The notes: generated from the sequence alone by a model not told the origin. DNA of 64,000 nt from Haloimpatiens sp042688525 (GCF_042688525.2 NZ_JBHWAB010000001.1:3658001-3722000); one strand, 5' to 3'; positions 51,499 to 61,532 are shown, counted from the stretch's first letter. Numbers and translations are program-made.

Positions 51499-53412
51499 TT
51501 ATTCTGTCTTAGACACCTTTTTGAAAAATACTTGATGTGCAATCAATAATATTATAATCATAAAGAATATTAAAGTAAAAGCTTGTCCTAGTGGTGGCTT
51601 ACTAAATCCAAAGTCTCCTGCAAATGCAACTATTCCTCCTATAATAACTCCCATTAAACCTTCTCCAGCAATAAGTCCTGAAGAATACAGAATTCCTCTT
51701 TCATTTCTTTCTGCTAACTCTTCTTCATCTTTAACTTTTTTATCAAGTATGCCTTTTATAAGTCCACCAACCATTATTGGTGTTGAAAGATGTATCGGAA
51801 GATATAATCCTATTGCCACTGGCAAAACTGGGATTCCAAATAATTCAAGCATTACAGCAGAGCCAACTCCTACAAATACTAGGTTCCAAGGAAGATTTCC
51901 TGACATTATACCTTCTACAATCATTTTCATAAGAGCTGCTTGTGGTGCACCTAATTCCTTAGATCCAAAACCATACGCCTTATTAAGAGTTATTAATATA
52001 AATCCTATTACTAATGAAGTTGCTAAAACCCCTATAAGTTCTCCTATTTGTTGATTTCTAGGAGTTGATCCTATTAAATAACCTGTTTTTAAATCTTGAG
52101 AAGTATCTCCTGCTATTGCTGCTGCTATACAAATTATAGCCCCAACACTTATTGACGCTACAATACCTGCTTTACCAGTCATTCCAATAGATTTCATGAT
52201 AAGTGCTGTAAATAGCAGTGTAGCTATAGTCATTCCTGATACTGGATTTGAAGAACTTCCAACAATACCTACTATTCTTGATGAAACTGTTACAAAGAAG
52301 AAACCAAATACAACTACTAATATAGCTCCTATCCATCCAACTTGAATTTGTGGAAGTACTACCATCAATACTACAAGGATTACAATAACACTTATTATAA
52401 ATTTACTACTAAGTTCTTTCTCTGTTCTTATAGTTCCTGTACTATTACCTTTATTCTTATATGCATTCATTGCTTCCTTAAATGAAGAAATCATAGCTGG
52501 TAAAGATTTAATCAAGCTTATGATGCCTCCTGCTGCTACTGCTCCAGCACCTATATATTTAATATAGCTGCCCCATATTTTCCAATAATCCATCTGATTT
52601 ATTGGAATAGTTGCTGGAGAAATAGTATTTCCTCCCCCAATTAAAGCTATAAGAGGCATAAAACAAAACCATCCTAAAATTGCTCCACCTAACATATAAG
52701 ATGCTATTTTAGGACCAATTATAAATCCTACTCCAAGTAATGCTGGATATGCATCTATTCCTATTCCTCCACCATTTAAAGCGCCTTTAAACCCATAACT
52801 AACTCTACTTGGAAATAATTTAATACCGTCAGCTAAAAATTTATAAAGTAAACCTACTCCTCCACCTGCAAATATAAGACCTGCACTAGATCCTCCTTTT
52901 TCTCCTGCAAGTAAAACCTCTGCACAAGCTGTACCTTCAGGGTATGGAATTTTACCATGTTCTTGAACAATTAAATATTTTCTTATTGGGATCATAAATA
53001 ATATCCCAAGAGTACCACCTATTAATGATATGATTCCCATTGTAAATATGCTTGGATCAGTTTTCAACAAAAAAAGTGCTGGAATTGTAAAAATTACACC
53101 TGCTGCTACTGATTCTCCTGCAGATGCTATGGTTTGTACCATATTATTTTCCAAAATAGATTTTCTTTTTAAGATTACTCTTACAATAGCCATTGAAATA
53201 ACTGCCGCTGGTATTGATGCTGAAACTGTCATTCCAACTTTAAGTCCTAAATATGCATTTGCTGCACCAAATACAATAGCTAAAATAATTCCTATTATTA
53301 CTGATAATACCGTGAATTCAGGCATCACCTTACCAGCTGGCACATAAGGAGTATATTTTTCTTGACCTTCCTTAAGTCCATACGCCCCTTTGGGCAATCC
53401 TTTTTCTGACAT
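51499..53412 (-). CDS. OPT-family oligopeptide transporter A
   Basis: 637 residues, full-length OPT protein with the same motifs as transporter B (AANAYLGLKVGMTVSASIPA, YPEGTACAEVLLAGE, AGDTSQDLKTGYLIGSTPR, SGLIAGEGLMGVIIGG). The N-terminus SEKGLPKGAYGLKEGQEKY is also shared. The ATG at 53412 follows AAAGGAGG. It is first in the module OPT A, PqqD-like A, 117-residue protein, OPT B, PqqD-like B. Likely a proton-driven peptide importer; the two copies differ enough to have different substrates. Confidence 0.93.
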   Translation of the reverse strand: MSEKGLPKGAYGLKEGQEKYTPYVPAGKVMPEFTVLSVIIGIILAIVFGAANAYLGLKVGMTVSASIPAAVISMAIVRVILKRKSILENNMVQTIASAGESVAAGVIFTIPALFLLKTDPSIFTMGIISLIGGTLGILFMIPIRKYLIVQEHGKIPYPEGTACAEVLLAGEKGGSSAGLIFAGGGVGLLYKFLADGIKLFPSRVSYGFKGALNGGGIGIDAYPALLGVGFIIGPKIASYMLGGAILGWFCFMPLIALIGGGNTISPATIPINQMDYWKIWGSYIKYIGAGAVAAGGIISLIKSLPAMISSFKEAMNAYKNKGNSTGTIRTEKELSSKFIISVIVILVVLMVVLPQIQVGWIGAILVVVFGFFFVTVSSRIVGIVGSSSNPVSGMTIATLLFTALIMKSIGMTGKAGIVASISVGAIICIAAAIAGDTSQDLKTGYLIGSTPRNQQIGELIGVLATSLVIGFILITLNKAYGFGSKELGAPQAALMKMIVEGIMSGNLPWNLVFVGVGSAVMLELFGIPVLPVAIGLYLPIHLSTPIMVGGLIKGILDKKVKDEEELAERNERGILYSSGLIAGEGLMGVIIGGIVAFAGDFGFSKPPLGQAFTLIFFMIIILLIAHQVFFKKVSKTE

Positions 53413-53534
53413 ATTTATCCTCCTTTTCTTTTTTCTTTATATTATAATACAAATTTCATAAATATTCAATAATATGATAAATTATATCATATTTCCTTCA
53501 TATTAAATTATTTTCTTATTTAAAATATTGTAAA

Positions 53535-53567
53535 AAAAATAGCTCTAATATACATAGAGCTATTTTT
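53535..53567 (-). terminator. nrdG terminator
   Basis: AAAAATAGCTCTA (53535-53547) pairs with TAGAGCTATTTTT (53555-53567), followed leftward by a U-rich run. It separates nrdG from the OPT module. Confidence 0.8.
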
Positions 53568-53706
53568 CTTAATATAATTTTTTCGCTAAACCTTTACAAA
53601 ACAAAGAATAATACCTTTAATATAGTTAAAAATCGACAATTACAGTTCATAATAATTAAAGTTTTCTATTTATATATATGAAAGTGAACTACATAATTTT
53701 TGCAGA

Positions 53707-54204
53707 TTACTTCAAAATTATAACTTTTTTTGATTTCAAAGAAGTCTGTACATCAATTATTCTTTGGTTACTTGAACCAGCATACTTAGGAGCATTTTTC
53801 ATTAAATTTTTATCAAATTTTCCATCTACTAATACATCTAAACATTTTAAAAGTTCTACTTTATTTTCATCTTTACTATTTAATATTTCTTCAAAAGTAT
53901 ACCCAGTATAACTCCAAAGATTAAGTCCATCGTCTTTTATATCTTTTGCCAATTTACTTAAGGCTTTAGACTGTTCAAAAGGCTCTCCTCCTGAAAAAGT
54001 TACTCCTTTTATTATAGGCCTATTTTTTTTTATTCTTTCAAAAACTTCTTTTACATCTACACTATCACCATATTTGAAATCCTTCATAGATTTATTTTGA
54101 CATCCCTCACAGTTATGCCTACATCCAGAAACAAAAACTACAGATCTAAATCCTTTTCCATTAACTAATGAATTATCTAGAAATCCTGCAACTTGAAGTT
54201 TCAT
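53707..54204 (-). CDS. nrdG: anaerobic ribonucleotide reductase activating enzyme
   Basis: 165 residues, radical-SAM protein. The cluster motif CRHNCEGCQ (CxxxCxxC) is near residue 25, followed by VTFSGGEPFEQ. NrdG generates the glycyl radical on NrdD using SAM and a 4Fe-4S cluster. An upstream in-frame start at 54225 is less likely than the ATG at 54204, which has GGGGGGAT before it and begins MKLQVAGFL. It follows nrdD by 75 bp with a hairpin between. Confidence 0.94.
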   Translation of the reverse strand: MKLQVAGFLDNSLVNGKGFRSVVFVSGCRHNCEGCQNKSMKDFKYGDSVDVKEVFERIKKNRPIIKGVTFSGGEPFEQSKALSKLAKDIKDDGLNLWSYTGYTFEEILNSKDENKVELLKCLDVLVDGKFDKNLMKNAPKYAGSSNQRIIDVQTSLKSKKVIILK

Positions 54205-54226
54205 AATATCCCCCCATTTTATCAAT

Positions 54227-54258
54227 AAAAGGGCATCAGTTATTTTCTGCTGCCCTTT
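54227..54258 (-). terminator. hairpin between nrdD and nrdG
   Basis: AAAAGGGCATCAG (54227-54239) pairs with CTGCTGCCCTTT (54247-54258), with one mismatch. It may act as a partial terminator or mRNA stabiliser that sets the NrdD:NrdG ratio. Confidence 0.6.
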
Positions 54259-54279
54259 ACCTTTATCTATTACTAAAAT

Positions 54280-56436
54280 TTATACATTATAAACTGATTT
54301 ATGATCTCCATTGTGTGAAGTTCTATCAGCTCTTTCTGCAACTTTTCCAACGCCAAATCTTTCATCTAAACTTAAATATCCTGTAACTCTTGAGATACCT
54401 TGTATATCCGTACTTCCACATTTATTACATTTTTGTTGTTCAATATCAAGATTAGTACCACATTGTCTACAATATCTAATATGGAAATTAATTCCCATAT
54501 AACTTATATTAGTATTTTTGTATGCATAATCTATTATACTTTTAACATCTTCTGGTTGTGGATAATCTTCCAGTTCAAGATATGTTATATGACCTCCATT
54601 ACATATTTTATGATAAGGAGCTTCTATATCAATCTTATCTTTTATTGACAATTTATAACTCACTGGTACATGATAACTATTTGTATAATAATCTTTATCT
54701 GTAACATTTGGAACAAGTCCAAATATAGCTTTATCTTGAGCTATAAATTTTCCTGATAATCCTTCAGCAGGAGTTGCATAACAAGAAAAATTCAATTTGT
54801 CTTTTTCTTTACATTTATCACAAAATTCCCTAATATAGTTTATAATCTTTAATCCTAGTTCTTGAACTTCTCTTGACTCTCCATGATGTTTTCCTGTTAA
54901 AGCAATAAGCGTTTCTGCCAATCCTATAAACCCTATTCCCCAAGTACCTTGTTTTAATATTGGTTCTATATAATCATCATCTTTTAAGTTTTCAGACCCC
55001 TTCATTAAATGCTGTCCTGCAACAAAAGGCATGTCTTTAACTTTTAATTTCTTTAAAACACCATATCTATGTAACAATGCTTCTCTAGCTAATTCTAATC
55101 TATTATTTAATAAATCAAAAAATCTATTTAAATCACCTTTTGCAAGTATTCCTACTCTAGGAAGATTTATAGTAGTTGGTGCAATATTTCCTCTACCTGC
55201 CGGTCCTTCTGATCCATTTATATTTGAACATACATATGTTCTACAGCCCATTGTTGCTGGTATTATACCTTTATCATAATACTCTTTATTAAAATCCGCA
55301 TCTATATTCATAAACATTGGATTCATTCTTTTAGAAGCTACTCTACAGGCAAGTTCATATAAATAGTAATATGGATCATTAGATTCCCTATTTACTCCTT
55401 CTTTAACCCTAAAAATTATATTTGGAAATATAGGTTGTTCTCCCTTTCCAAGTCCCTTTTCATATTCCTCTAAGAATACCTTACATACTATTGCAGCATC
55501 TTCATTCTTAGGAATACCTAAATTAATAGATGAAAATGGAACTTGTGAACCTGCTCTTGAATGCATTGTGTTTAAGTTATAGACTATTCCCTGCATAGCT
55601 TGATGAATTCTTTTATGTAACTTTTTATTTAAAATCTCTTTAGCTTTTGAATAATTATATATATTTTCTTTAGATATATTTTCATACCCTGGTATATCTT
55701 TTAATGTTTCTAAAATCTCTTGTATAACTTCCTGTCTTGTAGGTTCTACAAAGTCTGACATGTCATTATCAAAATTAACGTGTGATTGACCTCCAAACAT
55801 ATCATTTTGTGTACTTTGTAATAATATACATGCTAATTCTGCTGCTGTTTCTATTCTTCTAGGAGGATTAATAGTTCCATATCCTGTATTAAATCCTCTT
55901 TTTAATACTTTTCCAGTTTCTATATTAAGACAATTAGTAGTTAAATTATAGCTATCTAAATCATGATAATATAAATCTCCGTTCTCATGGGCTTTGGCTA
56001 GTTTTTTAGGCATCATCGCTAAATTATGCCATTTATTTGATTCTGAAGCTATTCTTAAAAGTTTTGATGAAAAGTTATTTCCTACATTAGCATTATCTCT
56101 ATCGGTTTCCACCCCAATTTGTTCTATAACATTCATCAAATCAGATTTTATCTCTCTTACTTTTGTTCTTTCTCTTCTATAATTGAAATATGCTTCTCCT
56201 ATTTGTTTGAATCCATTATTTAATAGTATATTTTCAACTATGTCTTGTATCTCTTCAACAGTAATTTGTTTTTTACTTAAATTTTCAATTAACTCAATAG
56301 ATTTTTGAGTTAACTCAATAGCTTCACTTTCTTTCAACTTAAAACCAATTTCATCTGCAGCACCTTTTATAGCATTAGTTACCTTGGTAGAATCAAATTC
56401 TACTCTTCTACCATCGCGTTTAACAACATATAGCAT
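54280..56436 (-). CDS. nrdD: anaerobic ribonucleoside-triphosphate reductase
   Basis: 718 residues. N-terminal ATP-cone (1-90, VVKRDGRRVEFDSTKV) for allosteric control, then the ten-stranded glycyl-radical barrel. C-terminal zinc site CRQCG and CNKCG, and the glycyl-radical loop RVTGYLS with Gly686. It reduces NTPs to dNTPs without oxygen; NrdG activates it. The ATG at 56436 follows GGGGGGT. The operon and absence of oxygen-dependent NrdAB in the window fit an obligate anaerobe. Confidence 0.96.
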   Translation of the reverse strand: MLYVVKRDGRRVEFDSTKVTNAIKGAADEIGFKLKESEAIELTQKSIELIENLSKKQITVEEIQDIVENILLNNGFKQIGEAYFNYRRERTKVREIKSDLMNVIEQIGVETDRDNANVGNNFSSKLLRIASESNKWHNLAMMPKKLAKAHENGDLYYHDLDSYNLTTNCLNIETGKVLKRGFNTGYGTINPPRRIETAAELACILLQSTQNDMFGGQSHVNFDNDMSDFVEPTRQEVIQEILETLKDIPGYENISKENIYNYSKAKEILNKKLHKRIHQAMQGIVYNLNTMHSRAGSQVPFSSINLGIPKNEDAAIVCKVFLEEYEKGLGKGEQPIFPNIIFRVKEGVNRESNDPYYYLYELACRVASKRMNPMFMNIDADFNKEYYDKGIIPATMGCRTYVCSNINGSEGPAGRGNIAPTTINLPRVGILAKGDLNRFFDLLNNRLELAREALLHRYGVLKKLKVKDMPFVAGQHLMKGSENLKDDDYIEPILKQGTWGIGFIGLAETLIALTGKHHGESREVQELGLKIINYIREFCDKCKEKDKLNFSCYATPAEGLSGKFIAQDKAIFGLVPNVTDKDYYTNSYHVPVSYKLSIKDKIDIEAPYHKICNGGHITYLELEDYPQPEDVKSIIDYAYKNTNISYMGINFHIRYCRQCGTNLDIEQQKCNKCGSTDIQGISRVTGYLSLDERFGVGKVAERADRTSHNGDHKSVYNV

Positions 56437-56759
56437 TATTTAACCCCCCGACCACAACATATTGTACTCGGTAATTATACCTTACATAAATACATATATC
56501 AATTTTAAAATTAACTTTATAAATATACCACATTAATTTAATATTAAATTCCTAGTTTTTAGACCATTTCTTATATGTATTTGTACGTTGAAATATAATT
56601 ATATATCGTTACATATTGATTTATTTAACTTAAAACACTTTGTATATACTATTAGTTTTACTATATTTATATCTATGATAAAATAAATTTACTTTTATAT
56701 TATGTCTTTTTATGTTAAAATATTCCTATAATTTCCACTTTGACAAGGAGTTGATTTTT
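56437..56759. other. 323-bp divergent promoter region, nrdD / DUF3048
   Basis: AT-rich spacer holding the promoters for nrdD (leftward) and the DUF3048 gene (rightward). CAACATATTG at 56456-56465 resembles an NrdR box (one mismatch to CWATATATWG), but a properly spaced second box is not clear. Nothing else is seen. Confidence 0.4.
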
Positions 56760-57814
56760 TTGAAAAAACATATAAAACTGCTATTAGTACTTTTATGTAT
56801 CTCATCTTTATGTGGTTGTGCTATTAAATTACCTTCTATCACTTCTAAAAAACATAACTCTCAAGAAAAAACTACAACAGAAAATAAAAAAACAAATACA
56901 ATACAGCACTCTAATTCATATATTGATAAATCATATCAATGTAAATTTACTGGTGAATTTGTTGATAAAAAAACTTATGATAAAATTCCTATAATGGCAA
57001 TTGTAGAAAATTCTAAACTCTCAAGACCTCAATCTGGTATAAGCTGTGCTGATATAGTTTATGAAACCTTGGCTGAAGGTGGCATTTCAAGATTTATAGC
57101 CTTATTCCAAAAAAATGATTGTAAAAAAATAGGCCCAATTAGAAGTGCACGACCTTATTTTTTAGACATAGCAAAAGAATATAATTTACCATTTGCACAC
57201 TGTGGTGGAAGTGAAGAAGCTTTAAATAGGATTAAATATGAACATACCATGAGTATAAATGAGATAGCTTATTCTGCTTTTTTTCATAGAGATAATACTA
57301 GAAAAGCTCCTCATAATCTTTATACTTCTACAGAAGAAATACGTCGTTTCGCTAAAGAAAAAAATTACGTAAAAAAACCAAATGTAAAACTAAACTTTGA
57401 TAAAAACTATTGGGAAAGTAACTCTTTAAAAAAAGCTTCTAAAATAACTTTAAATTTAAATAAGTATTATACTACAAGTTATGTTTTTTCACAGGGAAAA
57501 TATATAAAAAGTATGGATGGATTATTAACTAAAGATCCCTTAAATAATCAACCTATATGTATAAATAACATAATAGTACAAATTACAAATATTCATGCAA
57601 CAAACGATGAGCTACATCATGTAAAAATAGATTTAGTAGGAAAAGGGATAGGGTATTTTATATCTAATGGAAAATATAAAAAAATTATGTGGTCAAAAAA
57701 GGTGAAAATTCTCAAACTATAATTAAAGATATGAATGGAAATATAGTACCTTTTTCACCTGGCAAAACTTGGTGGCATATTATGGATAAAAAATCAGTAA
57801 TAAATATTGACTAG
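56760..57814 (+). CDS. DUF3048 lipoprotein, reading frame broken at A AAA AAG
   Basis: Lipoprotein signal with lipobox LCGC, then the DUF3048 domain: IMAIVENSKLSRPQSGISCA, YETLAEGGISRFIALFQ, IGPIRSARPYFLDIA and AHCGGSEEAL. The zero frame ends early at 57722. The -1 frame continues from 57701 (GENSQTIIKDMNGNIVPF, then PGKTWWHIM) to a TAG at 57812-57814 and supplies the expected family C-terminus. The switch lies at TCAAAAAAGG, which contains A AAA AAG in the zero frame; one more A would also repair it. So this is a frameshift mutation, an assembly error or recoding. The TTG at 56760 has AAGGAG 9 bases upstream. YerB-like proteins of this family are of unknown function. Confidence 0.8.
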
Positions 57815-57879
57815 TCTGTTAAAATTTAATATAAATATGATAAAATTATCTATAATATATTTTTTAGGAGGCTTTATAA

Positions 57880-58410
57880 ATGAATAATAATTCTAAAAAT
57901 TTAGTAAGAAGTGCGTTACTGTTAGCTATAGCAATTATTATACAGTCTATAGGTAGAAACATACCTCAAATAAGCCAGTTATTTGTAGGATCAATTGTAA
58001 ATACTATCTTAATAATAGCAGCTTTTGTATGTGGTACTAGCTTAGCAATTTGTGTAGGAGCATTAACTCCTTTACTTGCGTGGCTCATTGGACAACTACC
58101 AGCACCTATGGGACCTTTCGTACCTTTTATAATGATAGGTAATGCATTATTAATCTTAGTATTTGGTATTATAAAAAATGATTCTACTATTAGACAAATT
58201 ATTGGTATTATTTTAGGTTCATTGTGTAAATTTTTATTCTTATATCTCTCAGCATCAAAATTAATAAATCTACTTAATATTAACTTACCATCCAAAATTG
58301 CAAAAAAATTAATAATTATGATGGGATTACCTCAACTCATAACTGCATTAATTGGAGGATTTATTGCGTTAATATTAGTAAATATTATGAAGAAAAGAAA
58401 AGCATTATAA
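57880..58410 (+). CDS. ECF-type transporter S component (substrate unknown)
   Basis: 176 residues, five to six membrane helices. The N-terminal LVRSALLLAIAIIIQSIGR, the GTSLAICVGALTPLLAWLIG stretch and the compact size suit an S-component of an energy-coupling-factor transporter. The ATPase/T-component genes (ecfAA'T) are not in the window and are usually shared. The ATG at 57880 follows GGAGG. No riboswitch precedes it, so the vitamin or metal it carries cannot be told. Confidence 0.7.
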   Translation: MNNNSKNLVRSALLLAIAIIIQSIGRNIPQISQLFVGSIVNTILIIAAFVCGTSLAICVGALTPLLAWLIGQLPAPMGPFVPFIMIGNALLILVFGIIKNDSTIRQIIGIILGSLCKFLFLYLSASKLINLLNINLPSKIAKKLIIMMGLPQLITALIGGFIALILVNIMKKRKAL

Positions 58411-58455
58411 CCAAACCACCACTATAAAAACCTTTCACTTCAATTAAAAAATTAT

Positions 58456-58503
58456 AAATTCAATGCATAACAAGTTTATATAAAATTGTTATGCATTGAA
58501 TTT
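58456..58503. repeat. perfect hairpin with 18-bp arms
   Basis: 58456-58473 and 58486-58503 are exact reverse complements around a 12-base loop; the core is CAATGCATAACAA. It lies 46 bp after the S-component gene and leads directly into the dispersed repeat at 58498. Confidence 0.7.
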
Positions 58504-58560
58504 ACTTAACTTTAAACCACTAAATTCTTTGAAAAAATTTATAATTTCCTTAATAAGAAT
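58498..58560. repeat. ~50-bp dispersed repeat shared with 10461-10519
   Basis: ATTTACTTAACTTTAAACCA and TTCTTTGAAAAAATTTATAA recur from 10461 in the same order and orientation, with few changes. Confidence 0.75.
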
Positions 58561-58611
58561 AAAGCTCTCATAAATAATATTATAATATAAAATATTATTT
58601 ATGAGAGCTTT
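58561..58611. terminator. bidirectional terminator between the S-component gene and mgtC
   Basis: The arms 58561-58581 and 58591-58611 are perfect 21-bp reverse complements (core AAAGCTCTCATAAATAA). The tail is T-rich rightward and the stop of mgtC lies 7 bp away. Confidence 0.85.
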
Positions 58612-58617
58612 ATGTTT

Positions 58618-59319
58618 TTACTTAATCTCTTCAACTTCTTTTACACTATCAATTTTCCTTAAATAATTTATTAATTGTGAAACAGTAATATGTTTTGGTA
58701 TTATTACTGTATATATATTACAACTATATTTATCATTCTCGTCTTGTTTTAATTCTTGAATACTTTTTACCTTTATATTATTTTTTTCCAAATGTTTCTC
58801 TACATTTTTTTTAATCATATCATCATGTTTCTCATACTTTATATTTATCATTATAGTTCTTTTATTATCTATAAAATTTTTCTCAACTCTTTTAAGTAAA
58901 TATAGAACCATAATTACTCCAAAAGACGATATGAGACTCAAGAAATATAATCCAAATCCTATGGCTAGTCCAATACAAGCCACTACCCATATACTAGCTG
59001 CAGTTGTAAGTCCTTTAACTGAACCTTTTTCATGCAATATTGTTCCTGCCCCTAAAAAACCTACTCCTGTTATGACCTGTGCTCCTAATCTACCTATATC
59101 TACTTTCAAAATATTCGTTAATTCTGGTTTAATTAATAAGATAGTATCTACCTGCTCTATACAATATATTTGTATCATTGAAACAACAACAGCTCCCATA
59201 CATACAAGAATATGAGTTCTAAAGCCAGCCGGCCTATTATGAGCTTCTCTCTCATATCCTATAATTCCTCCAATTATAATAGCTAGTCCAATTCTAACTA
59301 TTATCTCGTATGTTTTCAC
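58618..59319 (-). CDS. MgtC/SapB-family membrane protein
   Basis: 233 residues. Four to five membrane helices in the N-terminal MgtC domain (GYEREAHNRPAGFRTHILVC, GRLGAQVITGVGFLGAGTIL, VKGLTTAASIWVVACIGLA) and a C-terminal ACT-like cytoplasmic domain (about 150-233). Family members are linked to Mg2+ homeostasis and control of membrane ATPase; the role in clostridia is unclear. The start is a GTG at 59319 after AAGGGTGA; the overlapping ATG runs into TGA. Monocistronic. Confidence 0.9.
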   Translation of the reverse strand: MKTYEIIVRIGLAIIIGGIIGYEREAHNRPAGFRTHILVCMGAVVVSMIQIYCIEQVDTILLIKPELTNILKVDIGRLGAQVITGVGFLGAGTILHEKGSVKGLTTAASIWVVACIGLAIGFGLYFLSLISSFGVIMVLYLLKRVEKNFIDNKRTIMINIKYEKHDDMIKKNVEKHLEKNNIKVKSIQELKQDENDKYSCNIYTVIIPKHITVSQLINYLRKIDSVKEVEEIK

Positions 59320-59406
59320 ATTAATTCACCCTTAATAATTGATACAAACTTATAAAAATATATACTTATTATTAACATATGTTATATTTTATAAAATGGT
59401 GAATAA

Positions 59407-60507
59407 TTAACTCAACTTATTTTTATTTTTCTTATTTAAATACATATTCTTATCTGCTAAATCTATTATATCTGAAATTTTTTTACACTTCTGTCCATTT
59501 ATTTTATTTATACCATAACTAAAGGTTAAATCAAATTTACCCACTTGTGTTTGCTTAATTTTACTTTTTATATAATCAATATTTTTTTCTACTTCTTGTA
59601 AATAAGTATTAAAAAATATTATCAAAAATTCATCTCCTGACATTCTTCCATAAATTACATCTTTATTTAAACTTTCTTTAAAAATATCTGATACTAATTT
59701 TAAAGCATCATCTCCTGCTTTATGTCCAAAATTATCATTTATTTTTTTAAAATTATCTATATCTATCATTACAAAATATAAATCTTTGTTTTTATTTTCT
59801 TTGATTTTTAAATACTGTGTAATTTCTTTTTTTATTCTTCTCCTATTATAAATTCCTGTCAATTCATCCATATAAGACATTTTAATTAATCTTTTTTTTA
59901 CGAAAAAATTTTCTAATATTATTTGTAATTCTCCCTTTATAAGATTTATTAGTTTTATATCTTCACTACTAAAATTTTTACTTGGATTAGTACAATCAAC
60001 ATTTATTATTCCTACAAGTTTATTTTGTAGATATATTGGTGAACTTAATGTAGCCTTAATGTCAAATGCATTATGTTTTTCTAATATAAATTTACTTTGC
60101 TTGTGTAATACATTCTTATCGAATTTATAAGGATTTATTATAATAGAAGTCTTTTTAAAATTACTTAGATTATATAGATAAACTTCTTTTTTATAAAAAG
60201 TAACCTTTTTTATTTCATCTGAATATCCAAGTACAGACTTATAATGAAATTTCCCATCACTTTCTAAAATTAATATGCTGCCTTTATCACCATTTTCTAT
60301 TAAATCAATAGCTGATTTTAACATCATATTATAAACAGCTTCCTTATTGTCCGTATTTATAACTTCTTGTGATAAATTTAAAATATGTTTTTTTATATTC
60401 TCTAACTTCTTTAATCGACTTCTTAAACTACATATAATAATAAATTGAATAAGTAAAACTATTACTGCTAAAAATAAACCTAAATACACTATAAATAACT
60501 TATTCAT
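59407..60507 (-). CDS. diguanylate cyclase with GAF-like sensor
   Basis: 366 residues. One N-terminal membrane helix (about 3-28), a GAF-like domain (about 45-195), and a GGDEF domain (about 205-362) starting MSYMDELTGIYNRR. The catalytic signature reads MSGDEFL, so the first Gly is Ser; SGDEF variants can still be active. No RxxD inhibitory site is seen before it. It would make cyclic di-GMP in response to a cytosolic ligand. No EAL domain or c-di-GMP riboswitch is visible nearby. The ATG at 60507 follows GAGGTGA. Confidence 0.88.
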   Translation of the reverse strand: MNKLFIVYLGLFLAVIVLLIQFIIICSLRSRLKKLENIKKHILNLSQEVINTDNKEAVYNMMLKSAIDLIENGDKGSILILESDGKFHYKSVLGYSDEIKKVTFYKKEVYLYNLSNFKKTSIIINPYKFDKNVLHKQSKFILEKHNAFDIKATLSSPIYLQNKLVGIINVDCTNPSKNFSSEDIKLINLIKGELQIILENFFVKKRLIKMSYMDELTGIYNRRRIKKEITQYLKIKENKNKDLYFVMIDIDNFKKINDNFGHKAGDDALKLVSDIFKESLNKDVIYGRMSGDEFLIIFFNTYLQEVEKNIDYIKSKIKQTQVGKFDLTFSYGINKINGQKCKKISDIIDLADKNMYLNKKNKNKLS

Positions 60508-60689
60508 TGTATTTTATTCACCTCAACAAAATTATAAATGTTTAGTAATTATTTTACAACTTAATCAATAATATACTTATTAACATAATTCTATTGTTAA
60601 TGTTTTTTTAATCATAATATATATACCTATTGCCAATAACTTAAATTAAATTTATAATTAAACCATTACTAAGTTAGGAGGAATAAATT

Positions 60690-61532
60690 TTGAATAAAAT
60701 AGCGTTAATTACTGATAGTTTATCAGATGTAAAAAAAGAAATTGTTGATAAATATAATATTAAAATACTTCCTCTAAAAATAATATACAAAAATAAAGAA
60801 TATCAGGATAAAGTTGACATAACACCCCAGGAAGTATATGACAAAATGTCTGAAGAAGTTCCAACTACTTCACTACCATCTATGGAAGAAATTAATTCAC
60901 TTTTTAATAATCTTGAAAAAGAAGGTTATACTCATGCAATTGCAATTTCTGTATCCTCTGCATTATCTGGTACATATAATGCAATAAAATTAATTAGTGA
61001 TGAATTCTCCAAAATTAAAACCCATGTATTTGATTCCAAATTGATAAGTATGGGGGAAGGTTCTATCGTAGAAAAATGTGCTGAACTTATAAATAATGGA
61101 GAAACTTTTGAAAAAATAATTACACTTCTTCCTAAAATAAAAAATACTGTTCATCTATATTATATAGTAGATACTTTAGAATATCTAAAAAAAGGTGGAC
61201 GTATAGGAAAAGTTTCTGGCACAATAGGACAACTTTTAAATATAAAGCCTATTATTTCTGTAGGTGAAGATGGTAAATACTATACTCATACTAAAGTCAG
61301 AGGTAAAAAACAAGCTATAAACAAATTATTAGATTTGACTCAAGATATATTAAATAAATGTAAATGTAAAGCATATATAATGCATGGTGGAGCTCCTGAT
61401 GAATGTAAAAAAATGTTTGAAAAATTTTCTAAGCTTCCTAACATAACTTCTATAGATACAGGTGAAATAAGTCCTGCTGCTGGTGTTCATACAGGTCCTG
61501 GTCTTTTAGGAATTGTTCTTATGGAACAATAG
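60690..61532 (+). CDS. DegV-family fatty-acid-binding protein
   Basis: 280 residues, complete DegV fold: IALITDSLSDVKKEIVDKY, EVPTTSLPSMEEI, AISVSSALSGTYNA, VDTLEYLKKGGRIGKVSG and the C-terminal GPGLLGIVL. In Firmicutes, DegV (FakB) proteins hold fatty acids for phosphorylation by FakA to feed phospholipid synthesis. FakA is not in the window. The start is a TTG at 60690, with AGGAGG 8 bases upstream. Confidence 0.92.
   Translation: MNKIALITDSLSDVKKEIVDKYNIKILPLKIIYKNKEYQDKVDITPQEVYDKMSEEVPTTSLPSMEEINSLFNNLEKEGYTHAIAISVSSALSGTYNAIKLISDEFSKIKTHVFDSKLISMGEGSIVEKCAELINNGETFEKIITLLPKIKNTVHLYYIVDTLEYLKKGGRIGKVSGTIGQLLNIKPIISVGEDGKYYTHTKVRGKKQAINKLLDLTQDILNKCKCKAYIMHGGAPDECKKMFEKFSKLPNITSIDTGEISPAAGVHTGPGLLGIVLMEQ

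Noticed and set aside
56437..56520. paired NrdR boxes upstream of nrdD
   Set aside because: Only one box-like site (CAACATATTG) is convincing; the possible second (ACATATATCA) is poorly matched and not at the usual spacing.
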